Shown here piece after piece: positions 25,901-37,146 of a stretch of 64,000 nt of DNA (position 1 is the first letter of the stretch; the number at the start of each line of letters is the position of its first letter). The position numbers and the translations under genes were made by a program. The DNA comes from Metopolophium dirhodum (lineage: Eukaryota > Arthropoda > Insecta > Hemiptera > Aphididae). The notes beneath the pieces are model-generated. The model ran no database searches and was not told where the DNA came from. It worked only from the letters and a program-made list of their open reading frames with translations. The DNA is taken from the NCBI RefSeq assembly GCF_019925205.1, contig NC_083563.1:11851228-11915227 (forward strand). Direction: 5' to 3'.

Positions 25901-28900
25901 TTGCTGAAGACAAATCAAGCAAAAAATGTTTTAAATAAGACAAGTACATAATGTGTATAATGTGTACATTATTATTATTATTAAGTATTTAATGATTATT
26001 TTGGCCAAGTATAAGATTAACATAAATGTATGTACATTTTGAATAAATGTTTTTTAAATGTTTTACACCTGTTCAAAAATATTTTAGGCGGTATATTTAT
26101 GATGAGTTATGAGTACTTATAACTTATATGTTTGGTGTGGCTCATTTTTACTATTTTCCCCACTTCCCAAGGAAAATACTATTGTTTACTATAGTAATAG
26201 TATAATTTATTTACTATTATTTTATAAGTTCTGACCTGTAAATGAACAAATGATAGGTATAATAATAACTAGCGGTTGATCATCATGTTTCTTTCTCTGA
26301 TGTGAATGATTTCGTTGTATAATTGGATTATATTTGACCATTCGGCATTCAGGACATGCGTATTTAGGCATTAGGCACATACCCCAAAGGCCTAGAGTGG
26401 TGATATTTTGTGGTGACAAATTTGATTATCTTTTTTTTTTAAAAAATTACAAAAAGTATTTTTATTTGATAGAATCAAATTTTACAATTTTTTTAGGTAG
26501 AAAAATTATTTAATTCTACAAATCATTCATATGTTTTTAAATATATAATTTAGAACTGCAAGTTAAACGATTGCGTCCGTTCGGTCAAAATTAAACAGCT
26601 ACATAATACACGATACATAGTTTACTACAATATAGTAAATAACTATACCTATGTCATATTATTATAAACTAAGTTTCTAGGTATATGGTTTCGATTGCTC
26701 GTCCTGTGAAAAAGGTAGTAGCCTACCTACTATTTCCTACTTCGGTAAATTTATCGTACTTTAAAAGCTAATTTCAATAAGTACGGAGCACCTTTACAGA
26801 AGTGGATTCTTCTGATATAAAACGTGTGCAACGGCGATTTTTTACTTTGCGTCGTTAAACTGAATATTTACCATATCATCCGCATGACTACCAGCCGGCA
26901 GCCAGTTATGCATAAACTCGGGCTTGTTCCCTTACTCTAGAAACTTATAATTTTATTTTAATTATTATTACTATTACTTGTATTCAGTATACCTACGTGT
27001 TAACTTAATTAATTACTACCTGAATTATCCGGCGAAAAAAATTCTGATTGTGTGTTAGCAATGTCTTTTTATTTGTGTAAATTATATTATATTTTAGTAT
27101 ATAGTCATCCCGACCGGCGTTGTCTGTGATATTCGCTTATGATTAGGTATGCTATTGTATAGCAATATATTGTCAGGTATAGGTATAGTCAATCTACCTG
27201 CGGTAGATCGCAGACCCCGTTTGATTTGTACATAATAAGTTCTAACTTAACTTAACCTAACCGTAATAAACTCCGATGAATACAAAATAACCCAAACATT
27301 CGTATGGATCAAGGAGAAAAATAAAAAAAAATAAAAAACAATGCAAAAATTGGTACAACGAAACCGTGGTTCGAACTTGAGACATTCTGTACAAATTACA
27401 TAGTAGTGCCACTGCGCCAACAGGCGAATCGCTTTAATAATAATAATTATTAAAATCGATAGAAACCATTTATAACAAACATTTCCATTGTAAATCTCAA
27501 AATCACTGTTTGAGCACCTCCCCGGGTTGGACCTACGATTTACCCTTTTCAAAATAAGCCTATGTTACTTAGGGATAATGTAGCATTCTAATTGTGAAAG
27601 AATTTTTGAAATCGGTCCCGTAGTTTTTGAGTTTATTCGTTACAAACATTAACATACACATTTCCTCTTTATAATATTATATTGTATATAGATTATAGAT
27701 ATAGATTTCTATTAAAGCTGAATGCCTGAATCATATTAAAATTAAGCAACAAATTGTAAAAGTTGGGCATGTGTAACACCACTAACACCTACTAGATTTT
27801 AAAATGTTTGTGAATTATATATTGGGATTCTGGGCCCTGGCCCGTAAATAAATAAATACAAGAAGTCACGCGACGCCGACGTCTGATGCCATTTTAAAAA
27901 ATGACCCTCCACTGGATTTATTAGTCATCGGCCATCGTGTTGTAGAAGTTAGTCGATTAAACTTCGATTACGCTCAACCCACTGATTTTACCGGCCGAAT
28001 TCCGCGGTTTAACTGGAAATCGACTATAGTAATACGAGCCCTTTATTAATCAATTTATACAATTTATACGTACGATATACCTATATGTTATGTGGTACCG
28101 CACACAGTTACTAATATTTTGCTTTTCATTTTTTTCTATCCAACAGGTCCGAAGAACGAGGGTTGTCACGTAAACATATCATCGAATCGGTTCGATCGTC
28201 CGTCGCTAGGCTTGAACTCGACTACATAGACATAGTTCTGATACAAAAAGCCGATCCGATGTGTCCGCTCGAAGGTTTGTTAAATTCTTGTTAATTGCTG
28301 TAATTGTGTAATGCGTAGGTAGTAGAGATGTTCCGGGGAAGGTAACTTGTTATAAACCGGGTACCGAGTAATGGCCGAGTAAAACTGTTGATTCTAACCG
28401 GGTAGCGAGTAAAATTGTTAATACTAATCGGGTACCGAGTAAGGGCCGGGTAAAAATTTGGTATTATACTACGGGTACCGGGTAAGGGCCGAGTCTTAAA
28501 CATGATATCGAGTAAATGCCGGTACGCGGGTACGGGTACGCGGAACATCTCTTATAGACTAGAAAGTATGGGAAATATGGGGGTAGGCTAATATGGTAGT
28601 TTGGCTGCAGGCTCTCACATTCATATAATTCACAGCTGAATAAACATATTATATTATATACGTACATGTACATGGTATATCAATATAATATGGTTATCGT
28701 GACAATCATATAGTCAGTGTTGGGTAAATTACTTTTTAAAAAGTAATGAAATTACGTTACTCGCTACTTCAAATATTTTTGTTTAAATTACATTTGCGTT
28801 ACCTAAAATTATTTATACCACGTTACATTACTTTTTCATTAATAAAGTAGTGCGTTACAAATAACGTTACTTTTTTTTATCATTTTTTTTTTTCAACCCA

Positions 28901-30812
28901 TATTCAATTTATATGTATATATTTTACTATCTAGATCTAGTGATAATATACCTATTGTAGTATTATGTACTAATGTACAATCATCTCACTTATATGCGGG
29001 CTATAGTCATAACTCATAAGTCATAAATCATAATTTATTTTTATTTTTAAACCGAACTCTTTTCTTTCTGCTAATAAAGGGAAAACATTTATTCCTGGAA
29101 TGTTTAGTAATATTGTTAACTATTATCGGAATCAAAAATAAAATATATAATTGATTTTTAAACTTCCTGGGATATCCTATCTGTTTGTTTTTGTAGTACA
29201 TTCAAAACTATTATTTTAATAACGTGGAAAATAACTTTAAGTAATAATTTTAAGTAAAATATAATGAAATTACTACTGGCCTCTGCGTTACAATAATTAG
29301 TAATTCGCGTTACATTACTTCCCTACACTGCATATAGTTATAGAGTATAGCATCGACGATAGACTATAGTGACGTATTATATTATTGTTATATAATGAAC
29401 TGATATACACAAATATTATTACCTATCTCAGATCTGTAGATTAGTGTACGCTGTATTTATCAAATATTCAAATTAATTCTAAACTACATTCTTATATTTT
29501 CAACATCTACTATACTATATCGTATTAGATTTCATTATGCCAAAACACAGACTTGATTAAATTGAATCTATTCTGTGGTATACAGTTAATTATTATGACG
29601 TGTAATACGAAAAATTCCAAAAAAATATGCCCAGCAGGCCGCAATAAGTTGTTCGGACTCGTATACTGATATAATAAAATACAATATCATTGAGTAAATA
29701 TTTCATAGGTACACTGTATATCAATATTAATCAATGGTTTATGATAATAACTAATACAATGTATACCTACCAATATATTTGCAGAAGTAGTTAGAGCCAT
29801 GGATTTTCTCGTATCGGAAGGACTAATAATGTATTGGGGCACAGCTAAATGGTCACCGATCGATGTCACGGAAATGTACACTGCTTGCAGACAGTTGAAT
29901 TGCTCAACACCTATCTTAGAACAATCCGAATACCATATGTTGTGCAGGGAAAAAGTTGAGATTTATATGCCTGAACTGTACAATAAAATCGGTCAGTAAC
30001 ATAATATCACCCCATTGATTATTTAAATGAATACATTTGATTTTAATATTTTATACAAACAAATATTCAGGAGTGGGTTTAATGGCTTGGTCGCCATTAG
30101 CCATGGGATTATTGCCTTCCTTCAAAGACTCGCTCAGAAGTCGATCCTCCAATAGGGTGAGTTAAGTAATTGCATTAGTCATACATAAATAGTTGAAGGT
30201 ATACAAATTAGATGCCTTATGTGTTTCAGACAAAAGCTTCCAGTATCAGTTGGAACCAAGACGATCGAAAACCTCCCAGTAAAGAGGTACAGGCAGTACT
30301 ATAATTACATATTTTAACTTATAAACAATAGTACTAAACACATGTTTGCATTTTTTTTTACATTTCAGAACAACGAACCATTGACAGCAAGAAATACTAA
30401 GGAAATATTGTTTTCAATTTCATTAATAGCAGACCGTCTAGGCTGTAGCTTAGTTCAACTGTGTATAGCATGGACATTAAAAAACGAAAGTGTTCAATGT
30501 CTCTTACTAGGAGCAGCAACAACACACCAGTTTTATCATGCTTTGCACGGATTACAGGTAAAAAAATGGATTTACAAAATATATGTATTATATTAAAAAA
30601 TGTATTTATTTTTAAATGTTATTGCGATAATAATTAATAAAAATAATAATCTAATGTAATTTAATGTTTTAACAGCTACACCAACCATTTTGTATTATTT
30701 TCTGTTTTAGTTGTTGCCAAAACTCAACTCAAATGTAATGGCTGAATTGGAGCGTATACTGGATAATAAGCCGGTACGACCCCCAATGGTATCAACTCTA
30801 GCTATGAGATGA
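19775..30812 (+). CDS. Hk: Hyperkinetic: Kv channel beta subunit (aldo-keto reductase fold)
   Basis: Spliced coding exons: 19775-19965 (1a) or 21645-21736 (1b), then 24905-25318, 28147-28274, 29785-29991, 30071-30156, 30230-30286, 30369-30557 and 30711-30812. All phases close, giving 457 aa (1a) or 424 aa (1b). Family signatures are YRNLGKSGLRVS, ERGLSRKHIIE, MYWGT, EQSEYHM, REKVE, WSPLAMG and LLGA. The product should bind NADP(H) and sit under Shaker-type K+ channels as a tetramer. In 1a numbering Asp162 and Lys196 match the AKR catalytic Asp and Lys. The usual catalytic Tyr is absent (DLTEGPQSSEQ), and the position of Kv-beta2 Asn158 holds Gln235. Three introns carry transposon remnants. 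Downstream it is convergent with CCT5. Confidence 0.93.
21645..21736 (+). CDS. Hk: Hk alternative first coding exon 1b
   Basis: Encodes 30 residues plus two bases: MLFQFPVNDGGGPQRT, a Ser-rich run, then QQTSLY. It ends AA|GTAAGC, also phase 2, so it can splice to the same exon at 24905 (AAA, then TGC). The same phase and the same donor hexamer as exon 1a argue that both are genuine alternative starts. The N-terminus differs completely from 1a. Confidence 0.78.
21737..24904 (+). other. Hk intron, between exon 1b and the common exon
   Basis: No coding exon recognised. A GC-richer patch at about 22115-22260 has an ATG frame, but its possible donor has the wrong phase for a third first exon. A fragment with CGCCACTG-type hAT ends lies at about 24740-24845. 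Confidence 0.5.
25420..25855 (+). pseudogene. hAT transposase remnant in an Hk intron
   Basis: From 25720 one frame reads LTIPVANCSAERAF, then LKLARIRNKFRTS, then QSQEIRILKII. This is the hAT C-terminal dimerisation domain (compare the usual 'TIPVSSASAERSFS' and 'KLR..M...RL..L' pattern). Upstream is a shifted piece KYWNDLKKQ, and the region starts with a CAGGCCCC-like end and a G14 run at 25441. Only the 3' part survives, and stops and shifts make it non-functional. Confidence 0.8.
26810..26940 (+). pseudogene. Jockey-like non-LTR retrotransposon remnant
   Basis: The frame from about 26815 reads IKRVQRRFF, then (after a stop) YLPYHPHDYQP. A one-base shift then gives MHKLGLVPLL. This matches the conserved 'IERVQRRFLRF..Y....PPHDY.P....LGL.SL' block after the RT domain of jockey-clade elements. 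Confidence 0.65.
27355..27428 (-). repeat. tRNA-like SINE head
   Basis: The minus strand carries TGGCGCAGTGGCAC, a consensus pol III A box, and AAGTTCGAACC, a consensus B box. The spacing is about 36 bp, as in a tRNA. Flanking bases do not pair into a convincing acceptor stem, so a SINE head or tRNA pseudogene is likelier than a working tRNA. Confidence 0.6.
27545..27690 (+). repeat. Retroposon 3' tail
   Basis: The stretch with GAAAGAATTTTTGAAATCGG, TCCCGTAGTTTTTGAG and TTCGTTACAAAC, ending in TTTATAATATTATATTG, is typical of the shared 3' ends of insect RTE-type LINEs and SINEs. No coding part is attached. It lies about 120 bp from the tRNA-like head but in the opposite orientation, so they may be separate insertions. 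Confidence 0.5.
27925..28025 (-). repeat. Diverged copy of the TTA-flanked palindromic MITE
   Basis: Contains ACCGGCCGAATTCCG and CGATTAAACTTCGATTACGCT, which match the interior of the two MITEs at 37982-38248 in inverse order. It lies just before the Hk exon at 28147. Confidence 0.55.
28326..28553. mobile_element. TIR element filled with a CGGGTACCGAGTAA minisatellite
   Basis: The ends are AGAGATGTTCCGGGG and (inverted) CGCGGAACATCTCT. The inside repeats CGGGTA(C/G)CG(A/G)GTAA at about 28358, 28400, 28429 and 28473, with GGCCGAGTAAAA between copies. No clean target duplication could be read. The 85-residue minus-strand frame over it is repeat-derived. Confidence 0.6.
28715..29330. mobile_element. 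Non-autonomous hAT-type transposon with perfect TSD
   Basis: It starts CAGTGTTGGGTAAATTACTT and ends AAGTAATGT...TTCCCTACACTG-type inverted sequence (right end ATTACTTCCCTACACTG). It is flanked by CATATAGT on both sides (28707-28714 and 29331-29338), a perfect 8-bp target duplication. The 616-bp interior is non-coding. It is inserted in an Hk intron. Confidence 0.92.
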
Positions 30813-30927
30813 CAAACAGTGTGCCCTCCCGGTGTGTTGGGGGGCACAGGCATGTCGGCTGATGGCATGAAAGACAGCAATGATGAGTACGACATGAAAG
30901 AACGAAAAGTGCCATTTTGTGTGCTTC

Positions 30928-30933
30928 AATAAA
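30928..30933 (+). terminator. Hk: Hk poly(A) signal
   Basis: AATAAA 116 bp after the Hk stop codon, followed by an A-rich run. It is the first canonical signal downstream. Confidence 0.6.
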
Positions 30934-31025
30934 AAAAAATAGTTCATGTGGCGAATATTGTAATCTTGTTAGAATTATAGTTTGAAGTTAAATATACGTC
31001 CAATTTTAATTGATTAGTAGTGTAT

Positions 31026-31031
31026 TTTATT
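31026..31031 (-). terminator. CCT5: CCT5 poly(A) signal
   Basis: TTTATT on the plus strand is AATAAA for the CCT5 transcript, 131 bp past its stop codon. It is about 92 bp from the Hk signal, so the two mRNAs end nearly back to back. Confidence 0.55.
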
Positions 31032-31161
31032 AATAGAAAAAATGTATAACTTAACTTACACAATTATTATTAATGTAAATTTAGAACATAAAAAAAGGAC
31101 TGGTTTTAGGAAAACAAGTAAGCGCTGATCATCAGTATAGAGTGTTTTAAAGATATTAAAT

Positions 31162-34100
31162 CTAATCAAAATTTTCTCCTGGAACTCTGACGTCATCTAT
31201 TTTCAAAATCATTTTAACTAGCTGTGCAGCTAAAATAATCTGTTGTTTCTTGCTGTGAAGAGTCTCGATAACATTTTGTTCTTTCATGTCTAAATAAAAA
31301 TAAAAGATTTTTATAAACAAAGTACAAAAAATAAATATAACAAATAAACAAAATAATTTACCATTAGTTCCAACAAGCATACAATCTATACCAAGAGCTG
31401 GGTTATTTTCTTTGATTTGTCTGGCTCTAACTTGAGTTAACGTATCAATTGGTGACAATCCACTGTTCTCAGCTAAAGCTAATGGAACGCTTTCTAAAGC
31501 ATCTGCAAATGCCCTGTATGCATATTGCTCAATAGAAGAAATTTTGTCTGCTTCTGTAGAAACAGCGATACCACATGAAATTTCAGCAGCACCACCACCA
31601 TAAACTATACGGTTATCTTGCACCAAGTTTCGAACGACACATAAAGCATCATGAATACTGCGTTTGGCTTCTTCAATGATCTAGATTAACACAGAATGTC
31701 TTTAGTCATAATTCACATTGGTATTATGTATATTAAATTAACCAACCATTTTATTTCCACCACGTATAAATATGGTGACAGCACGAGAATTCTTGCATTC
31801 TTCAATCACCAACATTTTGTCTTTAGTGGTACCAAAAGAAAGTTCGCTAACTTTACCAGCATAACCCAGTTTTTCTTTAGAAACTTCTTCAAAACGAGGA
31901 ATGATTCTACCTCCAGTTGCGATTGCAATTAACTGTAATAAGTTTGAACATATATACTAGTATTGGTTCTTATATTTTGAAGTTACAATTCTTTACGTAT
32001 TAACTTTATATAAGTTAAAATAAAGTAAATAATAAATATAATAGAAAATACCTTTATTTAAATATTACTTACTTCAATCTCAGGTCCACCAACCCAACGT
32101 ACAGCAGGTAATTCGTGTTTCAATAACAAATGATTAGCTTCATCATCAAAACCCCACTGACAAATTGCTAATGTAGCACCAGCATCTTTCACCTTTTTAA
32201 CCATATCATTAAATGTATCTTGTTCGTATTTCCTTAGTGCTCTATAGTCTTCAACTGAAGCTACATCCAACTTATGCTTGGTCTTTGGCTTAGGTGGTTC
32301 AAACGGACAGGTGAGGATGGCAAGATGAACATTTCTCAGTTCCTAAAAATATGGAAAGTATAACAACATTCACAATAAAAATGTAATATTGTGTAATATG
32401 TACTTACTTTTGGCATTTGAGGATGTGAAAAGTCTTTATCAACTACAACTCCTTTAACTAACATTGTGTCTTCTAATCTTCCTCCTTCTTTTCCTTGGAC
32501 TTTGATCAACTCAAAATTGACATCACGTTTATCAAAATCTGCTACAGCTATAACTGCATTTACAGCTATTTCGGCCATTTGACGATGGCATTTGTTCACA
32601 CTAAAATTATATTTACATCATGGATATTATTAAAAATAAGCAATACTTTAAGATAAATCTATTATTGATGGTAATTGGAATAAAAATACCCAAAATTAAT
32701 CATCTTTAAAAAATGCACATACAAAATATGTAATATGTAACTCAATGTATACTCTACTACATGCATGTCAAACTCAAAGTATTAACTGGGCCATATATAT
32801 TGAATAGTTTACTATGCAGGCCGAACATAAAAATGTAGTTAAAAAAAAAACAATTTATACAAATTTTTAATTAATTACAATACTTATTCAATTACAGTTT
32901 ATCAGAAGATAAGACAGAAAAGTAACACCTCTGAGTGTATACTTCTCACCAACATAATAAATTGTGACAAGGAAAATTGTATAATTTTTTTTTAAATGTA
33001 TTGTTTATTAATATTGTCATGTATGAGCCATAAAAAAACAAGCCGAGGGTCGCGTGTTTGACATGACTGCTCTACTAAATTATCAATGATAAAACTCGCG
33101 AGGAATAAAACACTTTTTCATTTTTTTTTTTCACAGAATTGTACATAATATTGTAATACAAAACAAAATTTAAATATAAGTAATATAAGTAGTTTTGATG
33201 ATAGAAAATGATAAAATAAAATATAATAAAGTAAATTAAATAGAATTCAAAATTAATTAAAAAAATTAAAGATGGCTTGGTTTTTAATTTTTAATAGGTA
33301 ATTAATAGGGAATAGATTTATATGTAAATGCATATTTTTATTAAAACTAGATATTAAAGATTTGATAAGAAATGTTCAAGATTTAAATCATTCTTATTAA
33401 AACGAAGTTACATTTATTTTACATATTTTGATATAATTAGCACATGATTTTAATCGTGTTGCAACATTATTTTTTGAAAGCTTAGTAGTACCACAGGTTT
33501 TAAAGAAATGTACCCTGATCTTACTTAACTATGCGAACCCATAATTACTAGGTAGGGCACATAGTTGATAGCTGCTTAATATTATTGTGAACACTTTTCG
33601 AAAATACAAGAAATTATTTCAAAATTAGTTCCAAAAACTTCTATTGTTATTGGAAAAGCTCAAAATATTATGCAAAATGAAACATTGTAAAATAATTTAA
33701 TTTTTATCTCAGTAAATTTTAGTTTTATTACAAAGTTAAAAACAAAATATACATCCTTAAATGATAGTATGCAAATTGTCAAATCAGTGATGGAAAAATT
33801 AAAACTCGTAAGCGGACAAATATGAGATATTGTAAGACACAAAATGTATGCTATTACAGCAAAAAATCCAGACTACATTAATTTTAAAACAATAAATGAC
33901 ATAATGACACCCTTCTAAAAATTTGGAATACCGCCTTCAGATATTATGCGCTACAATTATGCTCAAATTACAGCGGTTAGTGGAATGATCATTTAGCAGT
34001 TTTAAAAATATTTTGAGACATAATAGGAGACATTTAACATTTAATAATTTAAAAGAAATTTTAATTATTCAATGTATTTAATGCATTAATCATTTTGATA

Positions 34101-35664
34101 TTTTTATAATTAATTAATTATATTTGATGTATTGTTTTTTCCAACTGATTTAGAAATAAAAATTTTAATCCCCAAATATTTTGATGTTTTTAGCACATAT
34201 TTTATAAATTATACTTTCATATTTATGTATTTGTAATACATATAAATCTGTTCCCTAGTAATTAATGGTTCTTTAATAGGTACCTGATCATGATTGAGTT
34301 TTAGTAATTAAATTGTTGAACTTATACAACATTAAATATTTTGGTATATTAATTAATAAGTATTTACCCATTTTTATTTTAAAATACTGTGTCGTAATAT
34401 TGTATTCAGGGAGTTTTTCTCTGGAAAATTTTTTCTGCAATTCATAATATTGACATACTCACCTTAAAACCTTAACTATTTTATATTCAGTAATTAAATT
34501 AAGACTATTAAATAAGGGTCAGATATTAATGCATTATGTATCTATCCTTTTAATTACTAATTAATAAAAATTGGACTAAACTCTATTCAGAATAAGAACA
34601 AACCAGGCAGCTGACAACATTTTTGTTGTTGTTCACGCATCTAACCCCACTACGGCTACCTCTACAAATTATACCGACATGTTCAACCCACCCGAACGAT
34701 CAGTTCCGATCCCACCAATGTGCAAATGTGATATATTCTTAATCTGAACAATTTATTAACAATGTTCCTTACATTTTGGATCCCAGAGTTGTCATTGCTG
34801 TTTTAATAAGGGGTTCCAAGTTGTTTATATCAACTGGAAATGAATCAGCAATCGAGTCTAAATGCTTGCAAGCACTCTGAGCGGCCAATTCAAAACCATC
34901 TGCAATTCGGATAGGATGTATACCCTGATCGAGCAAATGTTCAGCTTGTTCAAGCAAAGCTCCAGCGATCACTATAACAGGATAAAACTTATTAGCACAA
35001 ATGATTGCAATAAAAATTAATAACACTTTACATACCTACAACACCAGTTGTTCCATCACCGATTTCGTTATCTTGAGATTGAGACAACTGTACCATGAGC
35101 TTAGCGATCTCATGATCAACATCCATCATTTTCAAAATGGTGGCACCATCGTTGGTAACAGTCACTTCACCGTCAGATGACACCATCATTTTGTCCAAAC
35201 CTTTTGGACCCAACGACGTGTATAACGTCTTGGCGATAGACCGTGCGGCCATAATATGCGACTAAACATGTTGAAAATTAACATTTTACATGATTGTTAT
35301 AATTGGCTTGGGCGATGATAAGTATATTTGGTGCATTGGTGTAACGTTTCAAGTGGAAATAAACAACAACCATGTGTGTGCCACAAAACCCGACGAGCTT
35401 CGCAGCACACCTGGTCAATGATCACGTACACACGGTTGTTCAGGATCATACTACTCTGGATCAAGGAACGACGGCGCGGTCGAGTTACGGGAACAATAGA
35501 ATCACCATCGACTTTGTACGTTTTTTTCCAGCAGTAAATATAAAACAGCCACAAACCTTCAACGCATCGATGCCAGTCAGCCTACGCTGTTTGTGTTGGT
35601 CTTTGATGATGATGAACGGCGTACCGAATTCATCGAAACCCAACGAACCGGGTATGAAAGACAT
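31162..35664 (-). CDS. CCT5: CCT5: T-complex protein 1 subunit epsilon
   Basis: Eight coding exons on the minus strand: 35664-35557, 35261-35036, 34971-34773, 32600-32408, 32342-32073, 31932-31747, 31680-31362 and 31289-31162. The sum is 1629 nt, 542 aa, close to the usual 541 for this subunit. The N-terminus is MSFIPGSLGFDEFG. Group II chaperonin motifs are LGPKGLDKM (53-61), VTVTNDGATI (69-78) and the nucleotide-binding GDGTTG (104-109). Later come HPIRIADGF, CHRQMAEIAVNAV, SFGTTKDKM, GGGAAEISC and NPALGIDC. Epsilon-specific stretches are FSHPQMPK, TCPFEPPKPKTKHKLDV and NHLLLKHELPAVRWVGGPEIE. The product is a subunit of the cytosolic TRiC/CCT ring folding actin and tubulin. An in-frame TAG lies just upstream of the chosen ATG. 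Intron 3 carries a hAT MITE; intron 7 is 72 bp and stop-free. Confidence 0.97.
32760..33069. mobile_element. Non-autonomous hAT-type transposon in CCT5 intron 3
   Basis: The ends are CATGCATGTCAAACTCAAAG and (right) GCGTGTTTGACATGACTG, inverted repeats with a few changes. CTCTACTA flanks both sides (32752-32759 and 33070-33077), a perfect 8-bp duplication. It has 310 bp and no coding content. Confidence 0.88.
33078..34772 (-). other. Remainder of CCT5 intron 3
   Basis: AT-rich. Around 33400-34030 there are broken short frames that may be old transposon sequence, and 34605-34740 is open on the plus strand without recognisable similarity. No exon is needed here, because exons 3 and 4 join in phase. 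Confidence 0.45.
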
Positions 35665-37146
35665 GGTCCCGTTGTCGACGTTTCCGTTCGTCCGGCCACT
35701 CTATACAAGAGCAAAAAAAATTAAATTGAAACACGAAATGTTGTTCGCTGTTGTGTGAGACGAACAAGAAGTACGAGCAAACCGTGAGTCGTCCGGAGTA
35801 CTCCGGATACTTTTTGTAGGTTATGTTCGTATGATTTCGTACTGGCGACGGTTCGACAAACTGGATGCCACTCCTACCGTAAACCCACGGTTCTCTATGA
35901 TACAACCATGCCGGGTTTCCAATACACCGTGTCGTGTACTCGTGTTAAATATAATATTCAATTTCTTGGTAACGTGTTACCGACATTTTGTTACCTACAT
36001 ATTAAATGCGAAACGAAACACGTCGTGGAAATCCTGCTTAAACCATACCAGGTTACCAGAATATCATTATGTATTCATTTACCATTTAAGGCATGTTTAC
36101 CGTTGCCCGCCGGCGCGGCCATAGTCCTCTGGCCACTGCCCACTGTCGTATAAATTAATATTACGAGGCACGAGCATTGAACATTTATAATATACTGTTC
36201 TACCGTATGAGCGCCAGCTTTTGTTGTTTTCGTCGAAAAGTCTGAACGTTGAAACTGACTTTCACTAAAGTACTAAACACATATAATATTACGTTCGATT
36301 AAAAATGTATGGTTTTGTGTTATGACTTATGTTGTTGTAGATTTTCATCGAATTATCTGTATAATTGTATTGTATTCGATGATGAAAATCAGGTACCTAC
36401 GTTAATTGTCAAAATTGGTCAAGGGTTAAGTGGTCTTGAGTCTATAAGCTGCTAACATTGACGGACATTGCCTGTTGTTGTATATTTAATTATTATTTAT
36501 TTGAACAACAATCAATTAATTTAACATTATTTCCTTTTATTAAAAAAAAATACCATATAAATGCATGGCAGGTCGGCTAGTCATCTAATTTCTATCAACA
36601 AAAATTTCGATTTTCGTGAATCGTGAGCCAAAATTACATTTGTTTATTCATGTCCGCATGTGTGAGCCATCCTATAGCAATCTCATAGGCGTGTGGCAGC
36701 CTGGAGTAGTAGGGTGTCACTGTGTCAGGGCTGCCCATGATATTTTCGGAAGGCGTAGGTCAACCATGTTCGAAGGGTTGCAAATTGTATTTTTTTTAAA
36801 AATGACTTATGTATTAGTTTATAATAAAGATATTATGTTTGACAAAATGGTACTTTTCCGTTATCCAGACTATCCTATTCTCAATTCCGTTATCCCGACT
36901 ACCGGCCGATGCCACGACTTCTCAATTCCGTTATCTCCAGTCTGACTTTATAGTTTCCGATTTTTTGTCCGAGCGCAGCGTAGCGATCGAGTGGCCACGC
37001 AGGCATTACTGTAAATAATTTACGATCTTTGAAGTAAACCTTTCTATGGAAAAATTAAACATAAAAAACATTGAAAAAATTAAAATTAGGATAGTATCTT
37101 TATTTTTTTAAAAACTCTCCGTCCATTTATAATAAATTATAATTTG
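35665..37146. other. Divergent upstream region of CCT5 and Raf, left part
   Basis: Moderately GC-rich near CCT5 (to about 36150), where its promoter should lie. An 81-codon ATG frame at 35908-36153 (+) has no recognisable domain. Around 36855-36935 the phrase TCTCAATTCCGTTATC is repeated. No further gene supported. Confidence 0.4.

Noticed and set aside
27355..27428. A functional tRNA gene on the minus strand
   Set aside because: A and B boxes are good, but no acceptor stem or clear anticodon loop can be formed. Listed as a SINE head.
28291..28673. Minus-strand proline/arginine-rich ORFs
   Set aside because: They translate the CGGGTACCGAGTAA minisatellite within a TIR element.
34605..34743. 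Open plus-strand frame in CCT5 intron 3
   Set aside because: About 45 codons, no recognisable similarity, no splice context. The CCT5 exons around it join without it.
35328..35758. Plus-strand frames of 69 and 128 codons
   Set aside because: They are the reverse of CCT5 exon 1 and its flanks.
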